DNA from: Methyloligella solikamskensis | GTDB lineage: Bacteria; Pseudomonadota; Alphaproteobacteria; Rhizobiales; Methyloligellaceae | Assembly (NCBI RefSeq): GCF_042676065.1 | Contig: NZ_JBHTJO010000001.1 | Span: 682,001 to 746,000, forward strand | Length of the DNA: 64,000 bases | Direction: 5' to 3' | Part shown: positions 9,801-18,074 of the stretch, in pieces | Layout of the letters: each line of letters starts with the position of its first letter | Position numbering within the stretch: the first letter of the stretch is position 1 | The notes under the pieces: generated by a model | The model's input: the letters and a program-made list of their open reading frames with translations, nothing else | What the model was told of the DNA's origin: nothing | The model's database searches: none | Program-made: the position numbers and the translations under genes

Positions 9801-11262
9801 GTTGAAAAGAGATCGTGGAGCTAACGCCGGGGGTGCGGACCAACGCATGTTGATCGACAAGTAGATCGAGCACATCGTTCGGCTGGGGTGCAGCTGAAAT
9901 CTGACGTGAGAGAACTAGCTCGTCTCCCACCGACCTCACCACCTCGCGTGAGCGGACCTCCGTAATGACTACGTTTGCAGAGCGGGTGGCTTCGGCGGCT
10001 AGGGCGCCTAGGTAGTCTCGATGCGTATCCTGAAGTTCCGAACGAAAGATCTGGGCTTTCTCTGCTACTCGCTCGTGCCGTTCGACGAAGAGACGAAGGA
10101 TCTCCTCTTTTGTTGTGGGGAACACGCTGGCGGGCGCTTCTGTCAAGAGAGCCGTGAGGTAGAGCGGAATAGACATCAAGTCCGGAAGGCCTGGTGTTCG
10201 CCAGGCTCGATCGAGCAATTGCTCGCCTTCATCTCTACGCAGGCTTGTGCCGATCTCTAGCTGTTGATCTTCCGAAAGGGGGGCCAGCTGCACCACACGG
10301 CCCGCCGTTGGGACGTCAAGTGCTTGTTGGCGTGTGGTGATTGCTAGCCCGAGTAGCGGAAACTCACGCCTAAGCTCCTTCAGTGCCGCTAGGCAACGAA
10401 GACGCGAGTCACCTCCTATTTCGTTCCAACCATCGAGAAGCAACGCCAGTTTGCCGTGATGAGCGACGAACATGAAATGTTCCTCACGGAAACCTCGGAA
10501 GGCAGCTCGATGGGATAAGGATTGTAGGAAGCGGTCGGGTTGGAGGACCCACTCGCTCAGAGGGATAATGAGAGGGATGGTGCTGCTATCGGGAGACAGC
10601 AGTTCAGCAGCAAGCTGAATCAATGATGTTGTTTTTCCTGTGCCGGGAGACGCAACGATTGCCAACTCATCCCATCGCGTCAGAGCAGCGGCCAATGTTG
10701 CAAGAGTGGTGGATCGGTAACCGGCGGTGTCCTTTACCCGAAGAGTGAGCGGTATGGGATGGGCAGGCCAGCCTGGTTGACGTTTAAAGGCTTCAAGATC
10801 CGCGATTGCCGCTTCCTTCAGACGCCTGGCGACAGAATCAAGATCTTCGGTTGCCGGGAGTGCCAGTGCATTGATCGCAAGTAGGTCTAGTTCATCGGTG
10901 GGGACTGGGGAGCGACGACCAGTGGTCAGCTCGAAAAAGGCTCTATCCTCTGCCTCCTTCTTCCATTTGTGGAGGAGTTCAACGGTGAAGTGCTCTTCAT
11001 CAGAGTCGATTTGATCGGCATGCACTCCACACATCCACATGCCGTTCGACTGGTCACGGCGATCTTCCCGGGTCAGAGTAGCGTCATAGCGGGGACCTCC
11101 TGGTGAGGCTGCTGTGATATGTGCCGCTTTGCCCACATTTACAGGTTGATTGCTTCCAGCCGCTGGACCTGCCGTGGGTCTGCGACAGTTCGGGTGCGAG
11201 CATTGATAGCCCGCCCGCGCCGCTAGTTTACGAATGGTTGGTGCAGTGAATTCGTCCCTCAC
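6874..11262 (-). CDS. HNH-NACHT STAND NTPase, candidate anti-phage protein
   Basis: This 1462-residue protein has an N-terminal HNH-like zinc-nuclease domain (C21-x4-C26, the histidine of KAAHITAASPGGPRY at H48, and GMWMCGVHADQID with C78 and H81). A NACHT-type NTPase domain follows: Walker A at ASPGTGKTT (K210), Walker B at LALLLDGWNEIG (D277) and the sensor AITTR at about 307-311. The remaining 850 residues are helical and repeat-like, as in the ligand-sensing arms of STAND proteins. Bacterial NACHT and Avs proteins of this layout sense phage products and switch on a toxic effector; here the effector would be the HNH nuclease. It lies downstream of the mntA-hepT pair with a 55-base gap. No frameshift is seen. 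Confidence 0.85.
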   Translation of the reverse strand: MRDEFTAPTIRKLAARAGYQCSHPNCRRPTAGPAAGSNQPVNVGKAAHITAASPGGPRYDATLTREDRRDQSNGMWMCGVHADQIDSDEEHFTVELLHKWKKEAEDRAFFELTTGRRSPVPTDELDLLAINALALPATEDLDSVARRLKEAAIADLEAFKRQPGWPAHPIPLTLRVKDTAGYRSTTLATLAAALTRWDELAIVASPGTGKTTSLIQLAAELLSPDSSTIPLIIPLSEWVLQPDRFLQSLSHRAAFRGFREEHFMFVAHHGKLALLLDGWNEIGGDSRLRCLAALKELRREFPLLGLAITTRQQALDVPTAGRVVQLAPLSEDQQLEIGTSLRRDEGEQLLDRAWRTPGLPDLMSIPLYLTALLTEAPASVFPTTKEEILRLFVERHERVAEKAQIFRSELQDTHRDYLGALAAEATRSANVVITEVRSREVVRSVGDELVLSRQISAAPQPNDVLDLLVDQHALVRTPGVSSTISFQHQQFQEWFASFEVERLMSASATVDEVAVETLRVEVLDRPSWEESILFACQRMSRRDETSQDAVGQAIIQTLTIDPMLAAEMIYHSAEAVWTRVKSDVVAFAAKWHHPGRVDRAARFMITTGRAEFENQIWPLVSHPDSQVHLRATRIARRFRPSVLGSDASTRLADLPDKLRGDVASEIVANGSTEGIELVGKFAKFELVPEILAEIIQALHFRRADRWVSELLAGAPDEVWSLLARHSYGPELAGEEAAARLASERAKQLADQPNPLLELEEVLLREHAEGADQAIADIISAPAFESEAEHAASTIYRAYEHRPGAVVKGLLARLEGGRELPYGCSDFLRDAPLVDQGPLREAVLNRDTPKEVASAASNVIGMNTVSCLIDQLLDAHAAIDRSSPHSHDEYHRIRALIQNTRIQPFVDALQEHASTTDTEKIALLADLLARHGTDYDRKPLQLDEQRLERLVKTINEWGETLLSDKSSTRYQMAEVATAIERLAHPDLVTLLTRLLTKDLGRWDIERRERREALLRGVAGSSEAAHSWVLQYGRAFAAIGNSDVVRTMEGLLRHPDFGERAAFVLKQISSRKRGREREPSIGATWPDYSLVPAKREARRRNEIEADPLAESIFTAVRELANASDEPSQRRAIELASVAFSMPYEEKQELISTLLDLPLGLISKQRLLLTLVESGEMLSANLIMQGLKEFLDKTKTESWRVDNSPGLTQWLELLAFSDRPALLLEGLDLLDDIHLAPWSLRSLVTALAYAPGEGEELLLALANKDPRFAAEYEWTQALLSRNTAQAVRMLLDFIQNGPVSSRGSSIDTWHLARQLASLARENEEVRLELQTRYAQAEGPALEIVERALAEIADRSIVMMIVGQHTDFGRKLDRNLRDALETVVTARQPVEHWQGAFEIIPAPATELRKDLFELLSGTPEEQELANDCLTYIDKLRDEHGRPDLEPRHPNIFSGKPWPIALASDPS

Positions 11263-11317
11263 GATTGATAACCAGAGTTGCCGGAGGTTATCTCACTCAT
11301 TTCTCCCTCGTTTCCGC

Positions 11318-11677
11318 CTAGCTGTCAGTGGCCAGGCTCGCCTCATCGGCGAGTAGCCGGAGAACAGCCCGCCGTAACTGTGACGCGTGATTGATCGCGA
11401 TATCCCAGATGATCTCCGGATCGACGCGATGGTACTCATGCCGGAGCTTGTGACCAATCGAGATTATGTTTGGCCAGGGAACCTCGGGTGCGCGTTGCTT
11501 CAGCTCAGGTGGCAGATGATTGGCGGCCTCGGCGATAACCAGAACAGCGTATTGGCAGGCGTAGCGAAGGACGCGGCTGTCGCGGAAATCCTCAAAGCTG
11601 TGTTCATCGGCCACGCGCAGCAGAAAGTCGATATGGTCGCGCATGTCCTCTAGCCGGGGGCGTGCACTGCGAACCAC
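11318..11677 (-). CDS. hepT: HepT-like HEPN toxin (DUF86) with variant active-site motif
   Basis: This 119-residue HEPN protein is the toxin of a HepT/MntA-type module; characterised HepT proteins cleave RNA and are silenced by the partner nucleotidyltransferase, which AMPylates a tyrosine near the active site. The family core here reads ISIGHKLRHEYHRVDPEIIW. The usual HEPN motif is RN-x3-H-x-Y; the positions of R and N are Gly and His here, while the His and Tyr remain. The GTG start at 11675-11677 lies two bases after the mntA stop, so the pair is translationally linked. Activity is uncertain because of the variant motif. Confidence 0.88.
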   Translation of the reverse strand: MVRSARPRLEDMRDHIDFLLRVADEHSFEDFRDSRVLRYACQYAVLVIAEAANHLPPELKQRAPEVPWPNIISIGHKLRHEYHRVDPEIIWDIAINHASQLRRAVLRLLADEASLATDS

Positions 11678-11679
11678 AC

Positions 11680-11985
11680 TCAGAGGATCCTGATTGCGTC
11701 GTGTTCAATGGTGGAGCGAAGCATGGGATGCAGCGCAGTGCGGGTGGAGAGATCGACTTCGGTCTCAAGCAATCCGCTGAGGTACTGTTCGAGACCGGTG
11801 AACTGCATGAAGCCGAATGGCCGCTCGGGATCGCGATCGATGAAGATATCGACATCGGAGTCGGGTCCCGCACGCCCGTGGCGGGTTGAACCGTATAGGA
11901 AGAGAGCTGCAGCACCGTAGCCACGTATATCCTGCTCACGGGAGCGAATACGGCGTGTTACTTCCTGCAAGTCCAAAATTAGCAT
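11680..11985 (-). CDS. mntA: MntA-like minimal nucleotidyltransferase antitoxin
   Basis: This is a 101-residue MNT-domain protein with the signature GSTRHGRAGPDSDVDIFID, matching the GS-x10-DxD motif that binds metal and nucleotide. In characterised pairs it transfers AMP to HepT. It is the first gene of the pair; the ATG at 11983-11985 sits right behind AAGAGAGGAG, and an AT-rich element (TATAAAG on the minus strand, about 11995-12005) is a possible -10. The pair is placed directly upstream of the HNH-NACHT gene on the same strand. Confidence 0.9.
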   Translation of the reverse strand: MLILDLQEVTRRIRSREQDIRGYGAAALFLYGSTRHGRAGPDSDVDIFIDRDPERPFGFMQFTGLEQYLSGLLETEVDLSTRTALHPMLRSTIEHDAIRIL

Positions 11986-12071
11986 CTCCTCTCTTCTTTA
12001 TATTATGGAGTGAGAACTGGAATTAAGCAACTCCAAGTTGATCACATCATTCTTACTGTTGAGCTTGACTT

Positions 12072-12812
12072 TCAGAGCTGCGGTTCGTCCTGAACCCGGT
12101 CGGGCTCTATCTTGCCTGTTCGCCCGTCGAGCCACCGCTCGAACGCGTTGCGGACGCTCGTCCCCTTCTCGTCCGGCGGCACAGAGGCGAGAAGCTCTTC
12201 GCGATAGAGAACATGGTGGGTCTCTGGCGGCGCGGATACACGAGCAGCCTCCTCGAAGGCTTCCTGGGCCGAGGCTCGATCTGCCCTGGCGCGCATAAGG
12301 TCGCGCTTCAGCCGAGTTATAAGGCGGCCTACTTCTTCCACCGGAACGCTGTCACGCTTCCAATCGCCCCACTTGTAGTACCAAACGGCTCGCTGATAGG
12401 CCTCCTTGGCCAACCTTTCGGCGCGGGTCAGGCCGACCACGTAGAGCGCCTGGTTCTCTAAGACAGGCTTTGGGGTGATCGCGACCCGACCCTCGGCATT
12501 GCGGGCCGGCGACCGGTCGAGGCCGGCAGCCTTGCGGTCCGAGGGGGACGCGGGAGATCGCTTGGCTCCCTTTGGACCCTCCAGTTCAGCCTGTTCCATT
12601 TTTCGGAGTCGTTGGCGCAGCGTCGGATCGGCCTCGATGATGTCGAGCACCCGTTTGCGGTCCTCACTCGCCTGGCGAAATTTCTTCGACAGCCGCGCGA
12701 TGAACCGGTCGCGCGTAGCTGGCATCCAGAAAGCCGCTTGCACTCGCGCTTCGTACTCGCTTAGGCGCTTGCGCCGACGGTCGAGACGCCTCAGCCGCGC
12801 TATCGGATCCAT
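12072..12812 (-). CDS. Unknown basic helical protein of the mobile block
   Basis: The ATG at 12810-12812 is preceded by GGAGGG at good spacing, giving 246 residues; an in-frame extension to 13166 is rejected because it overlaps the divergent gene at 12894. The protein is rich in Arg, Lys and Glu, with probable coiled coil at residues 1-80 (ARLRRLDRRRKRLSEYEARV) and a second helical part around GLTRAERLAKEAYQRAVWYY. No signal peptide, membrane segment or known domain is visible. Its position beside transfer genes suggests an accessory role in the element, without further support. Confidence 0.7.
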   Translation of the reverse strand: MDPIARLRRLDRRRKRLSEYEARVQAAFWMPATRDRFIARLSKKFRQASEDRKRVLDIIEADPTLRQRLRKMEQAELEGPKGAKRSPASPSDRKAAGLDRSPARNAEGRVAITPKPVLENQALYVVGLTRAERLAKEAYQRAVWYYKWGDWKRDSVPVEEVGRLITRLKRDLMRARADRASAQEAFEEAARVSAPPETHHVLYREELLASVPPDEKGTSVRNAFERWLDGRTGKIEPDRVQDEPQL

Positions 12813-12893
12813 GGATTGTCCCTCCGAGAATACCGGGCTGGAAGATGATGCTGCACTGTGGCACGGGCGCTCGAAGGCTTCTAGGGTGAGACG

Positions 12894-13304
12894 ATGAGTG
12901 ATGAGCCACGACAGAACTGGGACGTGCGCATTCTTGAGAAGTGGATCGCGGAGCGTTCTGGCAGCGCCAATACCGAGCCTGGCGTTGAGGAGGTGCTCGT
13001 CGCCTTCGCGCGGTGGAAGTCGTGGGAGGGGTCTTACGAAATCGGCGCGGCCCAGGAGAAGGAACGTCTTGACCGACTGCTGAACCGGCTTCCGCCTGAA
13101 CGCTGGGATGATCTCAAGGAGCTTGTGGGCCAGGTCGACGATGGGCTGCTTCTGGAAGTCATGCACTACTCCGCTCAGAACGCGCTAGCGGAGAGCAAGC
13201 AGATGGTTCGCGATCTGGAAAACGCGACCGAGGCATCGGATCGGGACGCAGACAAGAGCAGGTCCGAACCCGATGGCGACCAGGGAGGCGAACCCCGTAT
13301 GTAA
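12894..13304 (+). CDS. Small acidic protein of unknown function
   Basis: A 136-residue acidic protein, divergent from the preceding gene across an 81-base intergenic region, with GGGTGAG upstream of its ATG. Residues 5-60 (NWDVRILEKWIAERSGSANT, VLVAFARWKSWEGSYEIG) and a helical segment (RLDRLLNRLPPERWDDLKEL) look like a genuine soluble protein. The last 35 residues are a low-complexity charged tail. I do not recognise the family. Confidence 0.6.
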   Translation: MSDEPRQNWDVRILEKWIAERSGSANTEPGVEEVLVAFARWKSWEGSYEIGAAQEKERLDRLLNRLPPERWDDLKELVGQVDDGLLLEVMHYSAQNALAESKQMVRDLENATEASDRDADKSRSEPDGDQGGEPRM

Positions 13305-13368
13305 TCACGGCGATATGGAGATGCGGAGAGACCGCCGTATCGCCATCCCTCCCCCATTTCAAACCACT

Positions 13369-14028
13369 CTACCGCGACAGTTCGGCCTCGCTTTGCTTGC
13401 CTCTGCGGCTACGCTGCGGCTTTGCATCCGGTGCGGCGAGAGCCTGGGCTTCTTCGCGGCTCAGCGGATACTGGGTGGCGCCGTCGAGGAACGGGCCGTA
13501 GCGGCCGGACCGATCCCATAGGGAGCCGCGTACTTCTTTCTCACCGGAACCGCGCTGCCATTTGAGCCAGTAAAGCGGCCGGCGGTCGTTGGCTTCGGCC
13601 TGTTCAGCATTGAGCTCGGCTGCTTCAGACTTCAGGACCTTGGCCTTGTTCAATCGGATAACGATCGTGTTCGGATTAAGCTCGTAAGGATTCCCCTCGA
13701 TCTCTCCCGTCTCCGGATCGACCTGAGCAGCTTCCGCCTTGCTCATCCGGGCGGCGGCAAGGTGGTCCTCTACCCCGGCCCGTGTCGAGAGCGGACGCAC
13801 CGGTCCTGCCAGGAACGGTTTGTCGCCCTTGCCGACATAATCCCACACCGCGAATTCGAACTGCTCGTCGGGCTTCTCCGGCGACGAGATCGTTCCGCGA
13901 AACAACGGCTGGCGGTCGTTGTCCTTTTTCTCAGTCGGTGTCATGCGCTGGTAGCGCGCATCGTGGGGAAGAATGCGGACGAAGTTCGCCTTCACTTTGC
14001 CTGTCAGTTGTTGAAGGGGTGATTCCAT
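13369..14028 (-). CDS. Element protein with an internal two-copy domain, unknown function
   Basis: The ATG at 14026-14028 has AGAGAGG upstream and gives 219 residues. Two segments resemble each other: residues 38-81 (NDRQPLFRG through VWDYVGKGDKPFLAGPVRPL) and 148-190 (NDRRPLYWL through LWDRSGRYGPFLDGATQYPL). The shared pattern is DRxPL, then (V/L)WD, G, PFL and PLS, pointing to a tandem duplication of a small beta-rich unit. Between them are negatively charged linkers. The tail (RSRRGKQ) is basic. It lies 149 bases downstream of the coupling-protein gene on the same strand, but function is unknown. Confidence 0.75.
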   Translation of the reverse strand: MESPLQQLTGKVKANFVRILPHDARYQRMTPTEKKDNDRQPLFRGTISSPEKPDEQFEFAVWDYVGKGDKPFLAGPVRPLSTRAGVEDHLAAARMSKAEAAQVDPETGEIEGNPYELNPNTIVIRLNKAKVLKSEAAELNAEQAEANDRRPLYWLKWQRGSGEKEVRGSLWDRSGRYGPFLDGATQYPLSREEAQALAAPDAKPQRSRRGKQSEAELSR

Positions 14029-14177
14029 AGACCTCTCTTTCCTTGATTGATGGTCCAGGGAATCGTGCGGGCTCGGCGCCCGGCCGGTCAACGCGCCTGC
14101 GCATTAGCGCGGCAGCAACTAGCCATTGTGACGTCGGGCCGTGTGTAAGGTCCGATGTATGACATCCGACTGACCAC

Positions 14178-16346
14178 TTAAGTGCCGCTCCCCTCACCTT
14201 CAGACCACGGCGGCGGAAACGGCGAGCCCGACACCAGCGGGACTTCGGGAGGCTTCTGGATTAGATAGCCGAGATCCTGGAAGGCGGGGCGCCGCTCCAG
14301 GACCACGGGATAATCCTCTGAGGCGAATACGAAGGTCTTGTTGCGGTATTTCGGGCCGCGAATCTCGGCTGCAGAAGCGATGGGTCGCCGCTCGCCGGTG
14401 AACAGGTTCTCCGTCTCGCCAAGAGTGCGGGAGATATGTTCGGCGAGTCCCTCATCGGGCTTCATATAGCAGCGCACGCGTGCATCTTCCGGAATCGCGC
14501 GGCCGGCCTCAAGACCATAGGCCGAGTGGAGCTGGCGGAGGTTCTGCACGAACATCCAGAGCCTTAAACCGGCTCCTCGGCCCACCGCCTGCATCTGGAG
14601 GATGCTCTTGAAATTGCCGAGCTGGGGGAGCTCGTCGAGGAAGAACGTGATTGGGGGCTCGCCCGGCGCTGCGGCGTGGTCCAACAGGATCCGCATGTGT
14701 TGATAGATCATCAGCCTCAAGAGCGGCGTGAAGCTCGGCAGCTCGCTGGTCGGGACGTGGAGATAGAGCGTGGTGCCCGGCTCATAGCGAAACGCCAGCG
14801 GATGCCAATCGCTTGAGCGGGTTACATTCTGAACGAAGCTGCGCTGGCTGAAAGGTGCCAGGTGATTACGGGCGATGTCGAAGATGCTTTCAGCCCGATT
14901 GCTCGTCAGGCCAATACCGGAGCGGATCGCGTCTGAGATCGAACAGAGGTCGTGGATGCCATGCTTATCCCCCAGCGCGGCCAGCATCTGCAGTGCGGCC
15001 TCGGTGGAATTCTCCAAAATGACCTTGCCGTTCTCTTTGGACCCGTTCGTGTTGATGTTCAGACACTGGGCGAGATGGGACATATTACGCAGGCTCTCCG
15101 GAGCACTGATCGCAATCATGGTCGCGAAGGCCCACAGGTAGTTGCGGGCGCGGTTTTCCCAGTAGGGGTCTCTGGTGTCCGGATTGTCTGAGATGATCTC
15201 GTAGCCGAAGGCGTCGCAATCGGCGGTGGCCTGGGCCGGATCGTTGGATATGAAGTCGAACGGATTGTAGCAGTGCGACCGCCCGTCCCTGGCGGCGGGC
15301 GAGAACCTATAGACGTCTCCGAAATGCGCCGCGCGGTGACCCGCTGTCTGCTCCCAAAGTTCGCCTTTCACGTCCAGAACGATGGCGGAGCCAGGATAGG
15401 TCAGGAGGTTCCGGATCACTTGCGAGGTGGTCTTATAAGAGCCCGGTCCGCCGGCCGTGATGAGGCTCTCGTTACCATTGAAGTAGACCGGGCGCTGACT
15501 GGCGTCGTCGGTAAAACCCAGCGTCAGCGAGGCCGGTGTCCAGTCGAGCGAGAGCGATGCCGCATTCTCCATGTCCGCCGGTGTCATCAGACGAGGCGTG
15601 GAGAAGGGTTCGGGGATTGGCGGCGCCGTACGGGGCGCGGCAGAGGGTGTTGGCGGTGTCGGACTGTGGACAGCCGGGGATGTTGGCGGTGGAGCATAGG
15701 CAGGCGTGGCCAGCTTTTTGCTGGCTGCCACGACGCGTCTTCCGGCCTGGGCAACGACCGCCTGATAAGGCGACAGGGTCTGTTGCAGCAACAGCTGAGC
15801 AAGGCCGTAGGCGTCATTGATTTTGGGGTGGTGAGCCACAGAGGAATCGGGTTCCAGATAGGCGTAGTTGCCCTCGCCCCAAGCGAGCCGGGCCACGAAC
15901 GCTTTCCAGTCCTCAAGATCGAGCTCCTGGAGCATCAGCAACCGTGCCATGCCGCGTAAGGTTTCCTGCTCGCGGGTATCGAAGGTGACGGTTGGGCGGC
16001 GAATGGTAAAAGCGCCCATCAGATTCGCGGCCTTACCGTGCATGACGGCATGGGTCACTTGCTTGGTGGCGAAGCTGCCGATTGTCATGAACAGATCAAC
16101 TGCTGAATCGATCTGCCCGCCGAACGAGCTTCCGCCAGGCTTCTTGGAAAACGACTCCCAGATCGCCTGGCTCTTCTTTGGCGGCTCTGCATAGTTCTTG
16201 TTTAAGAACTGGTCCAGCTGACGCTTGGTCAGGAGCGACAGGAAATGGCTGAACGGAACGACGATCTCCTCGCTCGGCTCGCGCAGGAGGTAGTCAATGG
16301 TGAGAAGGAAATGATCGGGATCGTCCAGAGCCTCAGGGTAATACAC
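14178..16346 (-). CDS. VirD4/TraG-type coupling protein without an N-terminal membrane anchor
   Basis: The 722-residue product carries the DNA-transfer ATPase domain of type IV coupling proteins, which deliver the relaxase-DNA complex to a secretion channel. Walker A is AGGPGSYKTTS (K305) and Walker B is ITFFLDELPQLG; the motif NPFDFISNDPAQ and the DxxYWEN block (DPYWENRARNYLWAF) also fit. The first 210 residues form a separate soluble domain and a Pro-rich linker (about 215-250) follows. No transmembrane helix is seen in the N-terminus, whereas VirD4 has two. It lies 34 bases after the relaxase. No type IV secretion channel genes are present, so transfer would depend on a helper. Confidence 0.92.
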   Translation of the reverse strand: MYYPEALDDPDHFLLTIDYLLREPSEEIVVPFSHFLSLLTKRQLDQFLNKNYAEPPKKSQAIWESFSKKPGGSSFGGQIDSAVDLFMTIGSFATKQVTHAVMHGKAANLMGAFTIRRPTVTFDTREQETLRGMARLLMLQELDLEDWKAFVARLAWGEGNYAYLEPDSSVAHHPKINDAYGLAQLLLQQTLSPYQAVVAQAGRRVVAASKKLATPAYAPPPTSPAVHSPTPPTPSAAPRTAPPIPEPFSTPRLMTPADMENAASLSLDWTPASLTLGFTDDASQRPVYFNGNESLITAGGPGSYKTTSQVIRNLLTYPGSAIVLDVKGELWEQTAGHRAAHFGDVYRFSPAARDGRSHCYNPFDFISNDPAQATADCDAFGYEIISDNPDTRDPYWENRARNYLWAFATMIAISAPESLRNMSHLAQCLNINTNGSKENGKVILENSTEAALQMLAALGDKHGIHDLCSISDAIRSGIGLTSNRAESIFDIARNHLAPFSQRSFVQNVTRSSDWHPLAFRYEPGTTLYLHVPTSELPSFTPLLRLMIYQHMRILLDHAAAPGEPPITFFLDELPQLGNFKSILQMQAVGRGAGLRLWMFVQNLRQLHSAYGLEAGRAIPEDARVRCYMKPDEGLAEHISRTLGETENLFTGERRPIASAAEIRGPKYRNKTFVFASEDYPVVLERRPAFQDLGYLIQKPPEVPLVSGSPFPPPWSEGEGSGT

Positions 16347-16380
16347 GAGCTACGCTTCCCGTCGGGCCTGTGCGCTGCAA

Positions 16381-17679
16381 CTATCGTTTGGGTTCGAAAT
16401 CATGATCATCATCACGTTCATTGCTGCGCGCCTTCTGAGGCTTTGTGACCCGCTTGCCTGAGGCAGCCCTTCGCTCTTCGGGGCTACCGAAGAGTGTTTT
16501 TGTAGCATCGACAACCAGCTGATCAACAGCGGCTTGGTGGTTGGCTAGAGTGCTGGCTGCCGCTTCGCGTTCCGCCACCGCCTTCGCCAGCTGATTGTCA
16601 TCGACCAATCCCATCCGGTGCAGACAGAAGGCAAAATCAGCCGAGGCTGTTGCCTCCGCAAAGGCGAGATGAGCGCCGTAGCGCTTCTCGTCTTTGGATA
16701 GGGTTGCCAGCGGCCAGGCGGCGTCCTCCAGGTTTTGGTGGTGCTCGCGCTGCCGTTTGAGCTCTGCCTCCTCGATGAGATGCTCGCTGCGCAACAGCTT
16801 GGCGAGCGTCACGCGCTGGAGCGATGCTCGCCGGTGAGGCTCTGCCGGCAGCTCCCATGTAGTTGCGTCTGCTTTCCGAAACTCGGTAAGACTCTCTCCC
16901 ATCCGCGCCTGGAGGTCCTTGAGCCGAGCCTCTTTTCCAAAGGCGGAGAGTTTGTATTCGCGATCGCCGCCAACCAGCACGGCCCCTTGCCCCTTGGCCT
17001 CAAGGCGCAATCCCAGAGCGGATAAAGCATCGCCGAATTGGCTCCAGCCGCTGGCGCCGTGATAAATTGCCATGAAGGCGGCCTGCAGGTTCTTGTTGAT
17101 GTCGTTGAATGTCACCGATCCTTCCAATCGGCGGGAACGCTGATAGGCACCGTCCTTCGGCCTGCGCCGGCGTTCGCGATAGAACCTCTCGGGATCGTTG
17201 TGGCGGCCGGGGATGTAGTCGCGGCCCATCTCTTCCGACTGACGCCTGAGGCTCTTCTCGATCCGGCGGTAATCGTTCGAGGTCTTCCATGCACGGTGGG
17301 TCTCGGGATGCACCCGGTTCACCACGATGTGCACGTGCCGGTGCTCGGTGTCGTTGTGAGCGATGTAGAGCGCCTGGTGCTCGGTCAGCCCGAGATCTTC
17401 GCAGGTGGTGTCGGCGACTTGGCGCATGAGCTCGTCGGAGGGCGCCTCATCCCGATGCCATGAGATGACGTAGTGATAGACCGGCTTTTTGACCCGCTTG
17501 GATAATGCGGCCGTCGCCCGCATGATGGCCGGCACTTTCTCCGGATCGTCGACCAGCAGATTGCGGGTCTCACACCAAGCGACGCGGTCGGGGTTGTGAG
17601 GCTTCTTGCGGTCGCCGTAGAGGAGGTAGCGAACGACGCCTCTGAATCCCTTGCCCGGCTTCGGCACCTTGCCAATCAT
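16381..17679 (-). CDS. MobP-type relaxase (VirD2/TraI family)
   Basis: The 432-residue relaxase would nick one strand at oriT and pilot it during mobilization. The HUH-type histidine triad is in HNDTEHRHVHIVVNRVHP (H108, H113, H115, H117, with N121); the catalytic Tyr is probably Y17 or Y21 in RYLLYGD. The N-terminal half (about 1-210) is the relaxase domain and the C-terminal half is helical and charged, without a helicase motif. The ATG overlaps the mobC-like stop by four bases (ATGA), so the two are translationally coupled. Confidence 0.93.
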   Translation of the reverse strand: MIGKVPKPGKGFRGVVRYLLYGDRKKPHNPDRVAWCETRNLLVDDPEKVPAIMRATAALSKRVKKPVYHYVISWHRDEAPSDELMRQVADTTCEDLGLTEHQALYIAHNDTEHRHVHIVVNRVHPETHRAWKTSNDYRRIEKSLRRQSEEMGRDYIPGRHNDPERFYRERRRRPKDGAYQRSRRLEGSVTFNDINKNLQAAFMAIYHGASGWSQFGDALSALGLRLEAKGQGAVLVGGDREYKLSAFGKEARLKDLQARMGESLTEFRKADATTWELPAEPHRRASLQRVTLAKLLRSEHLIEEAELKRQREHHQNLEDAAWPLATLSKDEKRYGAHLAFAEATASADFAFCLHRMGLVDDNQLAKAVAEREAAASTLANHQAAVDQLVVDATKTLFGSPEERRAASGKRVTKPQKARSNERDDDHDFEPKR

Positions 17680-18074
17680 GCAAGCGCACGCTCCAGGGCG
17701 GCGATGGCCTTGCTCATGACGACCTGATGCTGATTGAGCATGTAGATCACCTCAGCGCGGGTGATAGGCACCATGCCCGCATTGGACTGGCGTGCAAGCT
17801 GATTGATGTTGGTGCCAAGCTTCTTGATCTGCATGGCGAGTGCATGGATCTCGGCAAGCTGCAGCATCGCCGCGTGCTGACGCGCGCTGCGAGCGCGACC
17901 CCCCTTCTCTGCGGTTTCTTCCAGCGTTGCCAGGACTGTTCCGCGAATATACCCGGCGACTGTTTGTCCGGTCGCGTCTGCCTGGCGCGCAAGGGCCTCC
18001 GCTTGCGCATCGGTGAACTGGACCTTGATGCGATTGGACAAGGGTTCGGTCTTGCTGTGGCCACTCGCTGGCAT
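17676..18074 (-). CDS. MobC-like relaxosome accessory protein
   Basis: The 132-residue product has a ribbon-helix-helix-like N-terminus (RIKVQFTDAQAEALARQADA, then GQTVAGYIRGTV) and the segment LGTNINQLARQSNAG near residue 86, which is diagnostic of the MobC family. MobC proteins bind oriT and help the relaxase open the nick region. The gene is directly upstream of the relaxase and overlaps it by four bases. Its upstream region (18075-18463) is therefore the most likely place for oriT. Confidence 0.9.
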   Translation of the reverse strand: MPASGHSKTEPLSNRIKVQFTDAQAEALARQADATGQTVAGYIRGTVLATLEETAEKGGRARSARQHAAMLQLAEIHALAMQIKKLGTNINQLARQSNAGMVPITRAEVIYMLNQHQVVMSKAIAALERALA

